Shown here one piece after another: positions 12,587 to 24,502 of a stretch of 64,000 nucleotides of DNA. The stretch is from Amblyornis subalaris. Its lineage: Eukaryota > Chordata > Aves > Passeriformes > Ptilonorhynchidae. The position numbers were made by a program, and so were the translations under genes. Numbering within the stretch: the stretch's first letter is position 1; each line of letters starts with the position of its first letter. The DNA lies in assembly GCA_018881555.1 (NCBI GenBank), contig JACAXG010000018.1, positions 3,618,346-3,682,345 of the forward strand, given 5' to 3'. A model generated the notes under the pieces. The model had not been told where the DNA came from and did not search any database. It saw only the letters and a list, made by a program, of their open reading frames with translations.

Positions 12587-13844
12587 AGAAGACCTGAAAG
12601 GGAGTAAATAAAGTCAATAGAACAAGCNGATGGCATAATTCATGCTTTTTGAAGGGGGAACATGCTTCTGTGCAAGTAAAATTGAAGTCTTTTTTAGCCA
12701 TTATTAGCCATTTCGCTAATGTTGCACAAAAACATAATTCCTGCCATGGCCACAACTGTGTAAGAGGCAGTGTTCACAACAGCATCTCTTTTGCATGGGT
12801 TATGACCCATAAGGCAGCCTCTGTGAACTGTACTATCTCATTAAGAACAGATTGGAAACCCCCATGCTATGCTGAGATCTTCAACACCCACACCAAGAGT
12901 ACTAGAAACCTGAAAAATATCTGGCCCTTCCTGTGATGCCAACTCAGGTGGCAGCTCAGTCTACATCTGCCTTAACCACAAGTTTATAAACCTGAAGGTC
13001 TGCTCTGGGTAGGATGCAGCTAAAAGATCCCTTTAAAGGTCCTTTTACCCTCTGGTTGTCATGGATTGGTATTTTGAGGTCAAGTATTTTTAAATATTTA
13101 TTTTTAGTACTTTAGCATATCTGCTTGCCTACTTAAAATAGCTTGAGAAATATTTTGGGTGCAATAACACAAACACTCACATCTTTTAATGAAGTTCTGA
13201 AGTTACCTCCCCATCAATGACAGCAGTGTGGAGAGGTGCAGTGGTGAGTTTCTAACAGGGCTCTGATACTCCCCATGTCAAAAAGAACAAAGTTAAAAAT
13301 AGAACTTGAAGGAGAGATAAATAAAAGAACGCTAGATCAGCAAATTTCTTCCATTTCTCTCTAAAAATTTTATGTTTCTTTTTAAGCATAAGTTTTACTA
13401 TTCTGTCTCAGGGAAGCTAACATTGAGTTTTGTCAAAAGGATATTCTTGACAGAATCTGCAGCTGTGATGGAGAAAACTGATTAGCAACTGGATCAGAAA
13501 TTAGAAACTGGATTTTGTTCTATCAACTCTATTTTATAAATCGCCTTCTGCACNCTGGACCCGGTCTCTTCTGGCATTCATTTTTTGCATAACAGTAATT
13601 CCACAGCTTCCTTACGGAATTGTTCTGAATTTATACTAACACTATGGAAATCTCTACCAATATTTCCACATGCTTTCCTGCTGGGATGAGACAGGGAGTG
13701 GAAAGTTAGGTGCAAAGAAATCCACCATAATGAAATAATCCCTTTCCAATATAGGAAGATTTCTGCACCTAACTCATCCTATCCAANTTGTCCTACACAG
13801 AATCACACTCCTTGCTGCCTACTTTGGAGTAGCTGGCGGTTGGG
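12587..13844. other. AT-rich unique DNA, no gene seen
   Basis: No gene, RNA or repeat was recognised in this stretch. The frame at 12649-12936 (plus) resembles nothing known. Confidence 0.5.
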
Positions 13845-13935
13845 ATCATAGAATCATAGAATATGATTCTATGGTCTATGTAGTAAGGGACCCACAAGGA
13901 TTACCGAGTCCAGCTCTTGGATCTGAATGCCTGGC
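13845..13935 (-). mobile_element. CR1 LINE 3' end fragment with rearranged terminal repeat
   Basis: ATCATAGAATCATAGAAT is the reverse complement of the avian CR1 3' terminus. Downstream, AAGGGACCCACAAGGATTACC then GAGTCCAGCTCTTGG matches the CR1 subfamily that reads GGAAGGGACCCACAAGGATCATCGAGTCCAACTCCTGG-like on this strand. The expected GGTTGGA is replaced by TGATTCTATGGTCTATGTAGTA, so the terminal octamers occur in both orientations and form a hairpin. Only about 90 bp of the element is retained and the inner boundary is approximate. Confidence 0.85.
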
Positions 13936-14884
13936 TCATCTGGTTAGCCATGCTGGGCAGGTGGACTTGGAAGGCACAAACAGTGANCAGCAGCAGCCTG
14001 TGGCATATTCTAGGAGGAAAAGGAGAAAGATTTTCTCAAGTATTTACTTTTCTCAAGTATTACAGAAAGTATCTCCTGCTTTCCAACAAGTTAAGTTGGA
14101 GCTGTAATTCAGAGAGGATGCAGTGCCATGTGGTTCTTTTTCTATCTAAATCACTTCTGTCACTGGAAAATAAATCATTGTACCCCTTTTCTAAAATCGC
14201 CTTCACTTGAATGGCACTATGCCTTTTCAGGGAAGCAGGGAGGAGGGAGCAGGAAGATGACATCTTGGAGACTGCAGTATCCTCCCTTTGATTGATGTAA
14301 ATGCTCCACTGGGGGTATGACTTCAATTCTTTCCTTGAAACATGAATCAAACGAGGCCACAAGCAAACATATTTCCCTGTCAAACATTTCACTTCCTGGA
14401 GACAGTTAAGAGCTAATGTGTCATACTGTGCACGGTTTATTTTCTCTTTTGGGCCAGCAAATTGCTGTACTGTTTTCCAGGCCCTTAAACTTGGTTTGCG
14501 TTTGCTGAAAGAAGCGTTGCAGACACACTGGCTGTGAGTCCAGTAGGATTTCTGCACACTGACTGATCCTAAGAATTCAGGTGAGGAACTGAAAGATCGG
14601 TAAACCAAATTCAGGCCAGAGGTGCATGTGTTCCTCTTTGCTTAAGACCTCAAAAGAGCAGATCACGGAGTTTCTTTCATGTCATCATATTGGTTGCATC
14701 ATCTAGTCTGCCTTTTAACAAACCTAACAACTGATGCAATTGCCTGGCTTCTGCATGCAAAAAAACAGAAACCCAGACAACACTCTTGTTCTGCCTTTTT
14801 TTTTATTTCCTGGCCAACAGGCATTTAAAATGTGTGCAAATTCAAGCATCAGAATAATTTCTTGGTGAGAAAAGCAGGACACCA
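13936..14884. other. Unique DNA holding the longest open frame of the window
   Basis: The minus-strand frame 14060-14608 is open for 182 codons starting at an ATG. Its translation resembles no protein I know, shows no domain motif, signal peptide or membrane segment, and is rich in Ser, Leu and Lys as expected from random translation of such DNA. It overlaps plus-strand frames ending near 14107 and 14210. I do not call it a gene. Confidence 0.4.
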
Positions 14885-14990
14885 AGCAGTAAGTCTGGCT
14901 CAGAGATAGTGGTAATAAATGGCAGAGCTAGGAGTAGACCATGCTCTACAGACCTGGCTGCTCATTCACTGACGTAAATGAAATCCAAAT
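14885..14990 (-). repeat. MIR-like tRNA-derived SINE relic
   Basis: GTAATAAATGGCAGAGCTAG followed by GAGTAGACC and then a CTGGCTGCTC-like stretch resembles the reverse complement of the 5' tRNA-related half of MIR (AGTAAGTGGCAGAGCCGGG then ATTCGAACC). The resemblance runs over about 60 bases with mismatches. MIR copies are known, though sparse, in bird genomes. Confidence 0.45.
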
Positions 14991-17900
14991 TTCATTGAAT
15001 GAATTTTATCCTAAGTTCCCTGTACTATAGAAGGAGAGAAATGGATGCTGCAGAATCACCAGTGATTTTGCTGCTTCTTGGAAGAGAGGTCATCGTCTAC
15101 CTGGTAACAATTTAAAGCAGGCTTTAAACATCCATTGAACCAACAGCAGAGCAGCATGGTTATAATACAAAATAATCAGGACAAAGTTTTTGAATGACTG
15201 GACACTCTGTCAGGTCTACCTGAATATTGTAAGAAGCAGTCTTCTTTCTGATAGCAGCTGTGATTATTATAGGGCATACTGCTGGCGTGGCAACATTAAA
15301 AAACTCTGGAATGTTTCTACTAATGTGACGCATTATTTTCTTTTTTAATAGGTGCCACCTCCACTTTTGATTTCTGTGGTACTAAAAAGTAGCAAAATTC
15401 ACAGAATACACATTTTTACATCATTGAGGTACCACTACAATAGAGTAATATGTTTTCTTGAGCACTACAATANAGGACAAAATATAGAGTTCAGAGGTAA
15501 AATAAAACTCAAACATTCCACTTGCCTCTGAGATATACATATTGACAACAGAGACTGATATAAAACAGTCCAAGAACCATTTGGCCTGGCCTTAGTTTTT
15601 GAGCAGCATCTCCAGCTCAGGACTGCCAGTTAGTCACATTGTCTTGTATGCACAGATATATATTTACGAATTTTGCCCTTAGTAAATTTTTAGTTAAAAA
15701 GTCATATGTGAAATCATATCATTCAAATCACGCAGACATAAAGAATGACATTCATAGAAGGTAGTGAAAATATTGCTACTTATACCAGTGCTGAGGTGTT
15801 TCAGTACCCCTGAAGACCTTCAAGAACTTTAACAGCTCTTCTCTCATTCAGCCAAGGGTTTGAATGCATAACTAGGTCAGACACACCATAGCAAGGAAAT
15901 AGTTTCTTGGCATTGCTAATGCCAGTGCAAATTTTCCAACACAGAGATGCCAACATGCCTCAGACTTCACCTGGGGAGGAGAAGAAGAAGTAATTTGGTG
16001 TCCACAGTGGTGCAGCCCTCGNCATCTTTGCAAAGACTAGCTGCAATGCCAGCTGCGGTAGCGGTGGTATTTGTGATGTGGAAAATGGCTTGACACAGAA
16101 AAATATTGCACTGCTGTCATTTCTTCCCTCCCTATCTTCCTGAAGTGCAGAGAAGGAGAAATGTCAGAGGCATTTTGGGATAAGAGACTGCTTGTTTGGC
16201 TACTTTGCCTCTTTGTGTTTTACTATTTTTTTCCTCCCACTACACTTTGTGATTCTTTCCACTCTCATGTGTTGTTTTAACACAGATGTCCCTAGATGCT
16301 TAGCTGCCTTCAGCTGGTAGCTGTCTAGGTGGAGGAAAAAATAAACTAGCATACACTTTTCTGAATCAATGTTATAACTGTCACACTGCTAATGTTGACT
16401 TCCTTGATGTTTTTGGTGTCAGTACCACAGGCTGCTTTAGAAGAATCTTTTTATTGCCTGAAAATACATAGTTTGATCCTGAGTGCTTCTTATTTAACCC
16501 GACTTCTTATTTCTCCCTTTAGTTTCATATCTTTCACTGTTTTCCTCTCTTCCAGGGAGCATGAACATTATTTTACTTCATTTATGATCTAGCAGTGGCA
16601 AAAAATGTCGCTCACCCTTGAATCCACATTTTGCTAGGTGAGTTAAACATAGATCCATCCTACTCCTGTCCTACAGTACATTGTAATATAAAGCAACGAG
16701 TGGTTGATATCAGATTCTGTATTTTAAATTTCATAACCAGCCAGGATAATATCATGGCTGGACCAGCAGAAGTATATGTATCTTCACATCTAACACATAA
16801 ATATTTTTCTGAATACAGTAAATTGATAGACACATTTATACATGTTTAATGTCTTCAGATAAGACCGTTTCATAACAGCCTTATATTTTAATCCTAAGAT
16901 ACATCCTCCAGGTGAATCTTTTTTTTGGCATTCATACATTATGATTCAGTAACTACTGATGTAAAAGTAGGAATGAGAAGTTTAGAAAGCCAGTAGGGTA
17001 TAAACTGTGCCAATAACAGAACAGTGCTCCTGACATCTCTACAATATGAGGAAGTACACATAAAACCAAATTAACCTCTTAGTATTTTCATGAGCAAAAA
17101 AGGATTTAATTAAGGAAGTCAAGATTCCCTTCCAGTTCCTTCTTCCAATAAATCTGAAAAAAATTTGATCTCTGACCTTTATTCGTAAAATGAATTCTAC
17201 ATCATATTTCTGCATATAGCTCTCAAAGGAGAATCAAGTTTACACTTCCCTCCCAATCCAAACCATAACAGTGCTTAATTAGGTGATAATTTATGTAGTA
17301 CTTAGCATGAACGTTTGACACTTGCTGAAATAGGCAGCATGAGTGTACATATGTTATCACCTGACTACATCAAGCAACAGAGCCTATGCACTGGTCAGGT
17401 ATCTTGGGCCTTATAAGGTATCAAGTAACATTTATAACCCTGTTGTGCCTAAATTTCTAATAGGTTGGACCTGTCTNCAGTGTCCATTAATATGCATGCG
17501 TGTGTGCAGTTAAAATACTGATTGTAAGATCTTCAAAACAACAGCAGATAAGGGAAACAGATGTCAAGACAATGTGCAACAAGGCTCTCCGGAACTGTGT
17601 CACTTGGCACAGATGACAAACATTTAANTTTTGAGCACCTAATGTGATTAAAAACATGGAATTGAGCTCTTTTCCTACCAAACCTTGAATAATTATAACT
17701 ATGCTAATCTAATCCGACTTATTTTAAAAAGCGTACAGAGCATTTTTACACAAGGCTTTTTTCTCTACTTATGGAGTCATACTGTTCTGTTAGGTTGAAT
17801 AGCAACTTTTTGATGGAGCTGCTATCTTTTCTAAATGGTCAGAGATCTTTGACCACAGTTAGCTCTGTTTCCTTTGTGCAGTTAAAACCTGACTCTCAAA

Positions 17901-18899
17901 TTGCACAAGATTTGATAAGAGAATAAACATTAATTCATACATTTTCTCTGTTGAGCAGCTCTAGTAAACAACATGTAATACTACGTCTCTAGTTTGGAAA
18001 CAAAGATGCTGAGTTACCTTGAACATGTCTAAATAGAGATTCGTACCCACTTTTCTAATTATATATTTTTCTTCTCACTACCTAATAGCAATTAATGATA
18101 TCTCACCCAGTGCCATGAAAATAAAATGAGACCTTACAGAACCTGTTCAGTACGTTATGTAAGCATGTTTCATAAAGAGAAAAATTAAATTAGAAAATGA
18201 CAATTAATTGTATTCTACATTGTTTTATATTTATTTATTAGGTTACTTACATCAGTTTTGATATTCTTATTTACATGTTCTAATAGTCCCATTGTTTATG
18301 AGAATAGTAGAGACAGTGTACTTTGTACAGTACTTTGTACTGTTTTTTATACATTTCAGAAATTTCTTTACAATACCAAGAAAACACGACAACCATCCTA
18401 CTTCCTGTGTTCTGCTAAGTTGTACCAGAGTGGCCACAGTCTGCTTAACATTTTGTTGATATTGGTTTTTTTCACACACAGATAGGTCAGCCTCTGAGAA
18501 TCTATTGTCATCATTAAAAAAATCTGAAAATAGTGACAAAAAATGAAACCAAGATGTTTAGAGAATCAAATTAATGTGATGGTATCTTTTCTAAAACAGC
18601 TTTAAGTGTGGTTAAATCACTAGCATTCCTCTACTACTCCTCTAGTAGAATATTAAGAGTACAGAAGGCTTAAAAACTGCTTGTATGTAATAAATAGTAA
18701 ATCATTCCACTTTATAGTCGAAAATATTAATTCAAATGTACTTTAGAATTTTTTACTAGTCTTTGCTAGCCNACTATTTACAGCTAAGGTCCCTGTAGTG
18801 TTTTAAGACATATGCTACTCAAGCACCTGTTTTTTCGGTAGCTTAATTCAAAATTGACTCCAAATGCAAATTAAATTAGGCTAATGCAAATTGTATTGC
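14991..18899. other. AT-rich unique DNA, no gene seen
   Basis: Nearly 4 kb without a recognised gene. It contains a perfect short palindrome at 18327-18343. Runs of TAAT-rich sequence near 18050-18260 could belong to a conserved noncoding element, but I cannot test that without an alignment. The short frames here resemble nothing known. Confidence 0.5.
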
Positions 18900-19496
18900 T
18901 GAGTTGTGGTTTAAGCCCAGTCAGCAGCCAAGCCCCATGCACGTGCTCACTCACTCCCCACCACCAGGATCAGGGAGAGAATTGGAAGGGTAAAAGCTGG
19001 AAAACTCATGAGTTGAGGTAAAGACATTTTAATAGGGAAAGAAAAAACTGCACACACAAAAAAAGCAAAACAAGGAATTAATTCACTGCTTCCCATGGGC
19101 AGGCAGGTGTTCAGCCATCGCCAGGAAGGCAGGGCCCTTTCACAGTAGTGGTGACTTGGGAAGACAAACACCATAACTCTAAATGTGCCCCCCTTTCCTC
19201 CTTCTTCCTCTAACTTTACATCCTGAGTGTGATGTCACATGGTCTGGAATATCCCTTTGGTCAGTTTGGGCCACCTGCCCTGGCTGTGTCTCCTCACAGC
19301 CTCTCATGCACCCCCAACCTCCTTACCAGTGTGGCAGTACCAAAAGCAGGAAAGGCCCTGACTCTGTGTAAGCCCTGCTCAGCAATAACAAAATCATCTC
19401 TGTATTATCAACCCTGTGTTCAGAATAAATCCAAAACACAGCCCCATACCAGCCACTGCAAAAAAAATCAACTCTACCCCAACAAAAACCAGCACA
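18900..19496 (-). mobile_element. Near-complete LTR of an avian endogenous retrovirus (ERVL-like), no internal region
   Basis: Read on the minus strand this starts TGTGCTGGTTTTTGTTGGGG and ends near GGGCTTAAACCACAACTCA. These are close to the start and end of an LTR I know as abundant in birds. Middle landmarks are in order: GACCAAAGGGATATTCCAGA, GTGTTTGTCTTCCCAAGTCA, GATGGCTGAACACCTGCCTG and CAACTCATGAGTTTTCCAGC. An ATTAAA poly(A) signal lies at 19028-19033 and a CRE-like TGATGTCA at 19230-19237. No gag, pol or env sequence adjoins it, so it appears to be a solo LTR. Both flanks carry TGCT (18897-18900 and 19497-19500), a possible 4-bp target duplication; the exact 3' end is uncertain by a few bases. 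The ERVL assignment rests on memory of the family. Confidence 0.88.
19028..19033 (-). promoter_or_regulatory. LTR poly(A) signal ATTAAA
   Basis: On the minus strand this hexamer reads ATTAAA just upstream of the TGTCTTTACCTCAACTCATG stretch, the position at which related LTRs carry their polyadenylation signal. It would define the R region of the LTR at 18900-19496. Whether it is still used is unknown. Confidence 0.5.
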
Positions 19497-22400
19497 TGCT
19501 ACACAAGTTTTTTTATTAACCAACAGTGATGTTGCTTACGAAATAACAGCTCATCAGCCATTTTAACAAAGGTAAGAAATGCTTAATGAGTTTGCTGATT
19601 TTTGTCAAAAGTTAAACATTTCCTAAAAAGTCATCAGTTTTTGGAAGAAGGAAAACTATGAATTGAATCTTGTGTTTCCATCTATGAACTTCACTGATTT
19701 GTTTTTCACCAACAAAAGTGACAGAATGAAGGGGAGATAACCTTAAACATGGGGAAGTCATGACTAACACACATCTGATGTTGATTATGAAATTCCTGCA
19801 ACTCTGCTCTGCTCCAGGCTGTCCCTAGCAAGGTCAGGTTCTGCAACACCTTGCAGATAGCACAGTTATCACAGCTATGCAGAATGATGCTATACTGTTT
19901 CGACTNCAAAACATACCCTTGTTCCACCAGCTTAAGTAATTTTAAAATATGCAGGGCAGCAGTTAATTAATCCCAGTATGTGTCCTTGGGTATCTTCTTC
20001 TTTACAAATCACAAATTACTGAGAGGACTGGCAAGTCAGAGCTGTAGCACACCACCTTGACACTGTCAAGATGCCTCCCAGACCAGTTTGGTTTGCTATC
20101 TTCGGTTACTAGCCAAAAGGCAAAAGGGAAATCCAGCTACTGATGCAATGCAAGGCAGAGCAGACATTCCCTGGTTATTTTAAATAGTTATTCTTGAAAC
20201 TGATTCTAATTTTGTAGAGTATCTGTGAATAGGGAAAGACAGAGGCTTAACTTTTTTCACCACCTATTGGACTTGTTAGGATCTCTTCCCTATACAGGCA
20301 AGGCAAGCTGGGTTATTCCTGGGTCTAGACACAGAGCCTGGATCTTATACTGGACTTCACCATATTAAAAAAAATAAAAATAAAATAAAGAAAATGACAG
20401 CTACTGTGAAGAGTGTTGAGAAGCAATGGCCCATTTATATTCGGTCTACAATTTAGCATAAGACCACAAAGCATATAATTCCAGGGGACTCAATTCAAAG
20501 CAAAATGTTTAAGCTTCTGCACTGAAGAACTTTATGCATGGCCAGAGAAAACAGAGAACAACAACTTTCCACAGTGTTTAGCTGCTTTGCTTGTGCTTCC
20601 ATGATACAGAGGCCAAACATACTGTAATTTTAACTGAATTGAGTCCAAGACTTGTCTAAGTGTATCCACTGAAAATGAAACCGACCTTGGGGAGAAAGAA
20701 GAAACGGCAGAGCAGTGAAAACATCTTGCGCCTTAAGGAAAAGCATAGAGAAAGTAGCAGTGGCTCATGCCTCCTCTCAAAATAATAACTAGGGTTATTA
20801 TTTACCAGACAGGAATGACCTTTCTTCTTGCACAGTAATTCTTTGGTGTCAGCAAAGGCAGACAAGGTAACTAAATAAGTATTCTCGGAGAAAACAGGAG
20901 CGAGTATTCAGGACGATGCTAGTAGGACAGGAAACAAGAGCAAGAGATTCTCTTGCTCCTCCTGAAATGGAAAGGATGATCTATCATAGGCAACTAAATA
21001 AGAAAAACAGTGTATGTTAACAGAGAGCAATTGGCAGAACTTCTGGCAAGAGAAGGGATATTGAATCAATAATGACAGTAATGGCTTTATTTTAGATTCT
21101 AAAATTATCCTTCTTGTCCTCAAAGTATCATTTATATAAAAATCATAAAATGGTATTAAGAATCTATGGTCAAAATTCCCCTCAAGCCTACTTGTCCATT
21201 CCCAAACTTAAAAAAATAATTACAGAGCAACANGTAGAGCATACTTATTTTCCAACATTTTTCTAACAAGTGGACAGACTACGTTACTCACCCAAAGAAT
21301 CACCTCTTATGAGTTATGTCTCCTTACATTTCACTTTCTTCTTTGTTTTTTTATTTTTAGTGAGTAAATCTTAAAGGCACCCTACATTTTCTTCTTTTCC
21401 TCTCCTCTGTCAATTCCTCTTGCTCTCTGCCACATTCCCTTGCAGGAGGTTCATACAGCTTTCAGTTTACCTCTTCTCTCCCCTCCCGAGAAGGAAAAGG
21501 TGGAAAGGAGAGAAGAAACTTCCTTTATTACCTCTTTTCTTAGATCCATTGGCTTGGGTGGTAACAGGGCAGGAGCATGTGTCANGAGCTACCAAACTGT
21601 TCACACATCTTGATACACATGAGGATGGAAGTGTCCAGTCCCACCAGTGTATGACAGCAGTTGAGCTCAGCTGTTAATAAAGCTCCTGATCTGCTGCAAA
21701 ATTCTGAATATTTGAACAAATGCAAATATGCTTCATTTTCACAGGTTTTTCTTTAGTGATTAAGTTTTCCCTATGCCTTTTCTCCTTTATATTTTTTTAA
21801 AGCATGCCAAATAGTAATTCTACATGACAGTTTTATCACCTGCATAACATTTCAAATGAAATATTTTATTGCATTTGATGTTATTTAAACACTTACCATA
21901 TACTCTTCAGTCCTACAATTTTCAATGTGTTTTGGCTGTATTAAAAAATATTTAATAAACAGTTAGGATATGTGCTGGTTTTTTCCATTTTTAAGTGTTT
22001 AAGCTGTAATAAACATGTAGTATGTTGCAAATACATGTCATATATATATATAGTTCTTTATGTGTTGTTAAGAATATAGTTTTTGCATTGCCATATTTAA
22101 GCTTGTCACATTTTCCATTGCAAACTTAATTTCAGGGTTTATAACTTCTCCATAAAATGTGNCGTTCACTAGGAAATCTGACATTTAATTCCCCAGCCAG
22201 AAAAGAGGAGGTGGGATTTTTCNTTACAAAAACCAGATTAATAAAATAATAGTTTAGCAAACATTTATAGTACTCAGAAATGAAGTGACAAAAAAGCCTT
22301 TGCAGCTTGGATTCCTTCTCTTAGACTGCTAAAAAGGCTTAATGTAAAAAAATTCCAACTCTGAATTGGAATTTAAACACAGCATTTTTTTATTCTAACC

Positions 22401-24397
22401 AAAAATATGAGCTTTCCGATATCAGCTACTACTGATCTAAGTTTGAAGCACTTTCTGACTCCACAACGAAGCAGATGAAACAGTATTGGTTCATCGCCTG
22501 TCTAGATCACTAATAATTTCAGCAGTCAAACATACTAGCCCAGACAAGTAAAAACTTTTTGTTCTTACAAAATTAGAGATAAAATATAATGATAGTCCAT
22601 CCCTGAGTGTATGATTTAAATTTTACTTCTTATACCTTTTTGATACTCTACAATCCATGATAAAAAAGGATTTTTCCTCACCTCAAAAATGTTATACTCA
22701 AAGCATACTGTTTGCCACTATTTCTGTTTCTAAACAGGACAAGAAAATAGAGTATAAGATAAATCATACAGGATAAAAGCATAGATGAAATTAAAAATTC
22801 AGATGTTTTCTTGATAATTTACAAGTAAATATATTTTACATAAAGCAGGAATAATTTGTGAGTGAGTCAAGTATCAGAATTCTAAGTTTATTGCAGCTTT
22901 CAGGTTCGGACCTATGCATGACAACTGCTATTTTTATTAAAATTATATAGTCTTATTTTCAATTTCTCACAGACTGNCAGCAGTTTTCTTCAACTACAGT
23001 GCTTTCCAGATTAGTGTATCTCTGCATTGCCAAATTTTATGACCTTTATTGCAAGTCACCCAACAAGTGTTTTCTCAAAGTTCTTTTTTTTTTCCTGAGC
23101 AATAAGATTCTTAGCTTTCNTTCTTTCCAAACATAAGAGTATCATTCACAACTTGGTTTAAAAAAATGGTTCAAAAATGCCCTGATTTTGAGTCTTTAAA
23201 AGACAAAACAGGTCCTATATTTATCATATCAAAAATTCCCCAAACTCATGACATTCCAGACTTGACTGATGATTTGTGAATGCTTTCAGGTTAGCAAGGC
23301 TCTACTATGTGTTCCTCAAATTCCTGTCTGACCACTACATCCACCAGCTACCTGGTCTTTGATCTTTTTCCAACACATTTCACCCAATATTTTCAGGTTT
23401 ATAACAAAAATGAAATAGTTTTTTCTTTGACTTAGGACTTTGTTGTACCTATATTCTAGCTAAACTTTAAAATGGTTCCCAAGGTATACAGTTGCTCCAC
23501 CATACATGGATTCCTAGGACGGAACTGTGGATTTTGCCTCTGTTGTGCTTTGTCTTGTGCTTTGTATCATTTTTTCATTACAAAGAAATAGTACATAAAT
23601 TAACAGGGTTAGATGTGTGTTTTGTTCATGTAGATGAGCCCAATTATTCTATTTTGTTTGGATCATGGTTTTTTTTAGTTTCTTCCTGTGTCACATAGCT
23701 CCCAACTCACACAATGTGTTTACATTCTTTTTTGCTTTCTGATGAATCTCCTTTTGGCCTCTAACACCAGGCAATTATTTATTAATTTACTAATGAAAGT
23801 ACATATTTCAAAACATGCACTAAGAAAATGAGAAAGTTTCTAGGAACCCAAGATTTGTCTGTGATTTAATTTTATGCTGTTGGAGGTCATCCTCATAAGG
23901 ATGTTAAATTTACAATGAGATCTGACATACACAAAGTGGAACACTGGAAGAGATTCATCCTACCAATTACACATCACAAGCNCTTAATTTCCAGATTTTC
24001 CAGTATATGCTCATGGGGCATGCTTCATTTGTAACTAACCATAGTAAGTGTATATCATTCCTGATTTAAAGTCAAATTTCTGAGAGTTGCCAAAGTTGCA
24101 GTTCAAACTAGCCTTGCGGTCAATAAACAGTATCTTGTTTTAGTATTCTAAAAATTCTTTAGGGAAGGAATTGTGTAGAAAAAAAGCAGCATCATACACT
24201 GGAAATGCCTGAGGGAGCATATCCGACCATGGGCAGACACCAAAACAGATGCCACAACACTAGTTGTAGATAATCTGTGTCCTTAATAAATACAGACCAA
24301 CACCAGAATTATCACTTCTTACTTTGGACATCCAATTTAGTTAGTCAAACAGCTATATACTAGACTTTGCTTCACACGAAAATTATNTGGGGACTAC
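19497..24397. other. AT-rich unique DNA, no gene seen
   Basis: About 4.9 kb without a recognised exon. A short perfect inverted repeat CTTGACA/TGTCAAG lies at 20056-20070, an A-rich patch near 20366-20394 and a short (TA)n near 22040-22052. The frame 21420-21677 (plus) and others under 90 codons resemble nothing known. Confidence 0.5.
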
Positions 24398-24502
24398 TTC
24401 AAGTTACATGACCAAGATCCCTCTGTTGTGGATGATAAACAGGCAGTTCTAGGAGTTGGGATCAAATCACCATCCAGCTCCCACTTCTTGGGCTATACCT
24501 TA
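24398..24502 (-). repeat. Possible MIR-like SINE relic
   Basis: CAAGTTACATGACCAAGATC, then GGATGATAAACAGGCAG, then GGAGTTGGGATCAAATC and CAGCTCCCACTTCTTGGGCT follow the order of the reverse-complemented MIR landmarks (the CTTGGCCAAGGTCAC region, the AGTAAGTGGCAGAG region, the GGGATTCGAACC B-box region and the region behind it). Divergence is high, so confidence is modest. Confidence 0.38.

Noticed and set aside
12309..12755. 148-codon minus-strand frame
   Set aside because: It runs through the G-run/CAAAA simple repeat and contains an undetermined base. The translation has proline and leucine runs from low-complexity DNA.
20056..20070. CTTGACA/TGTCAAG inverted repeat
   Set aside because: A 7-bp stem is expected by chance many times in 64 kb and nothing around it suggests function.
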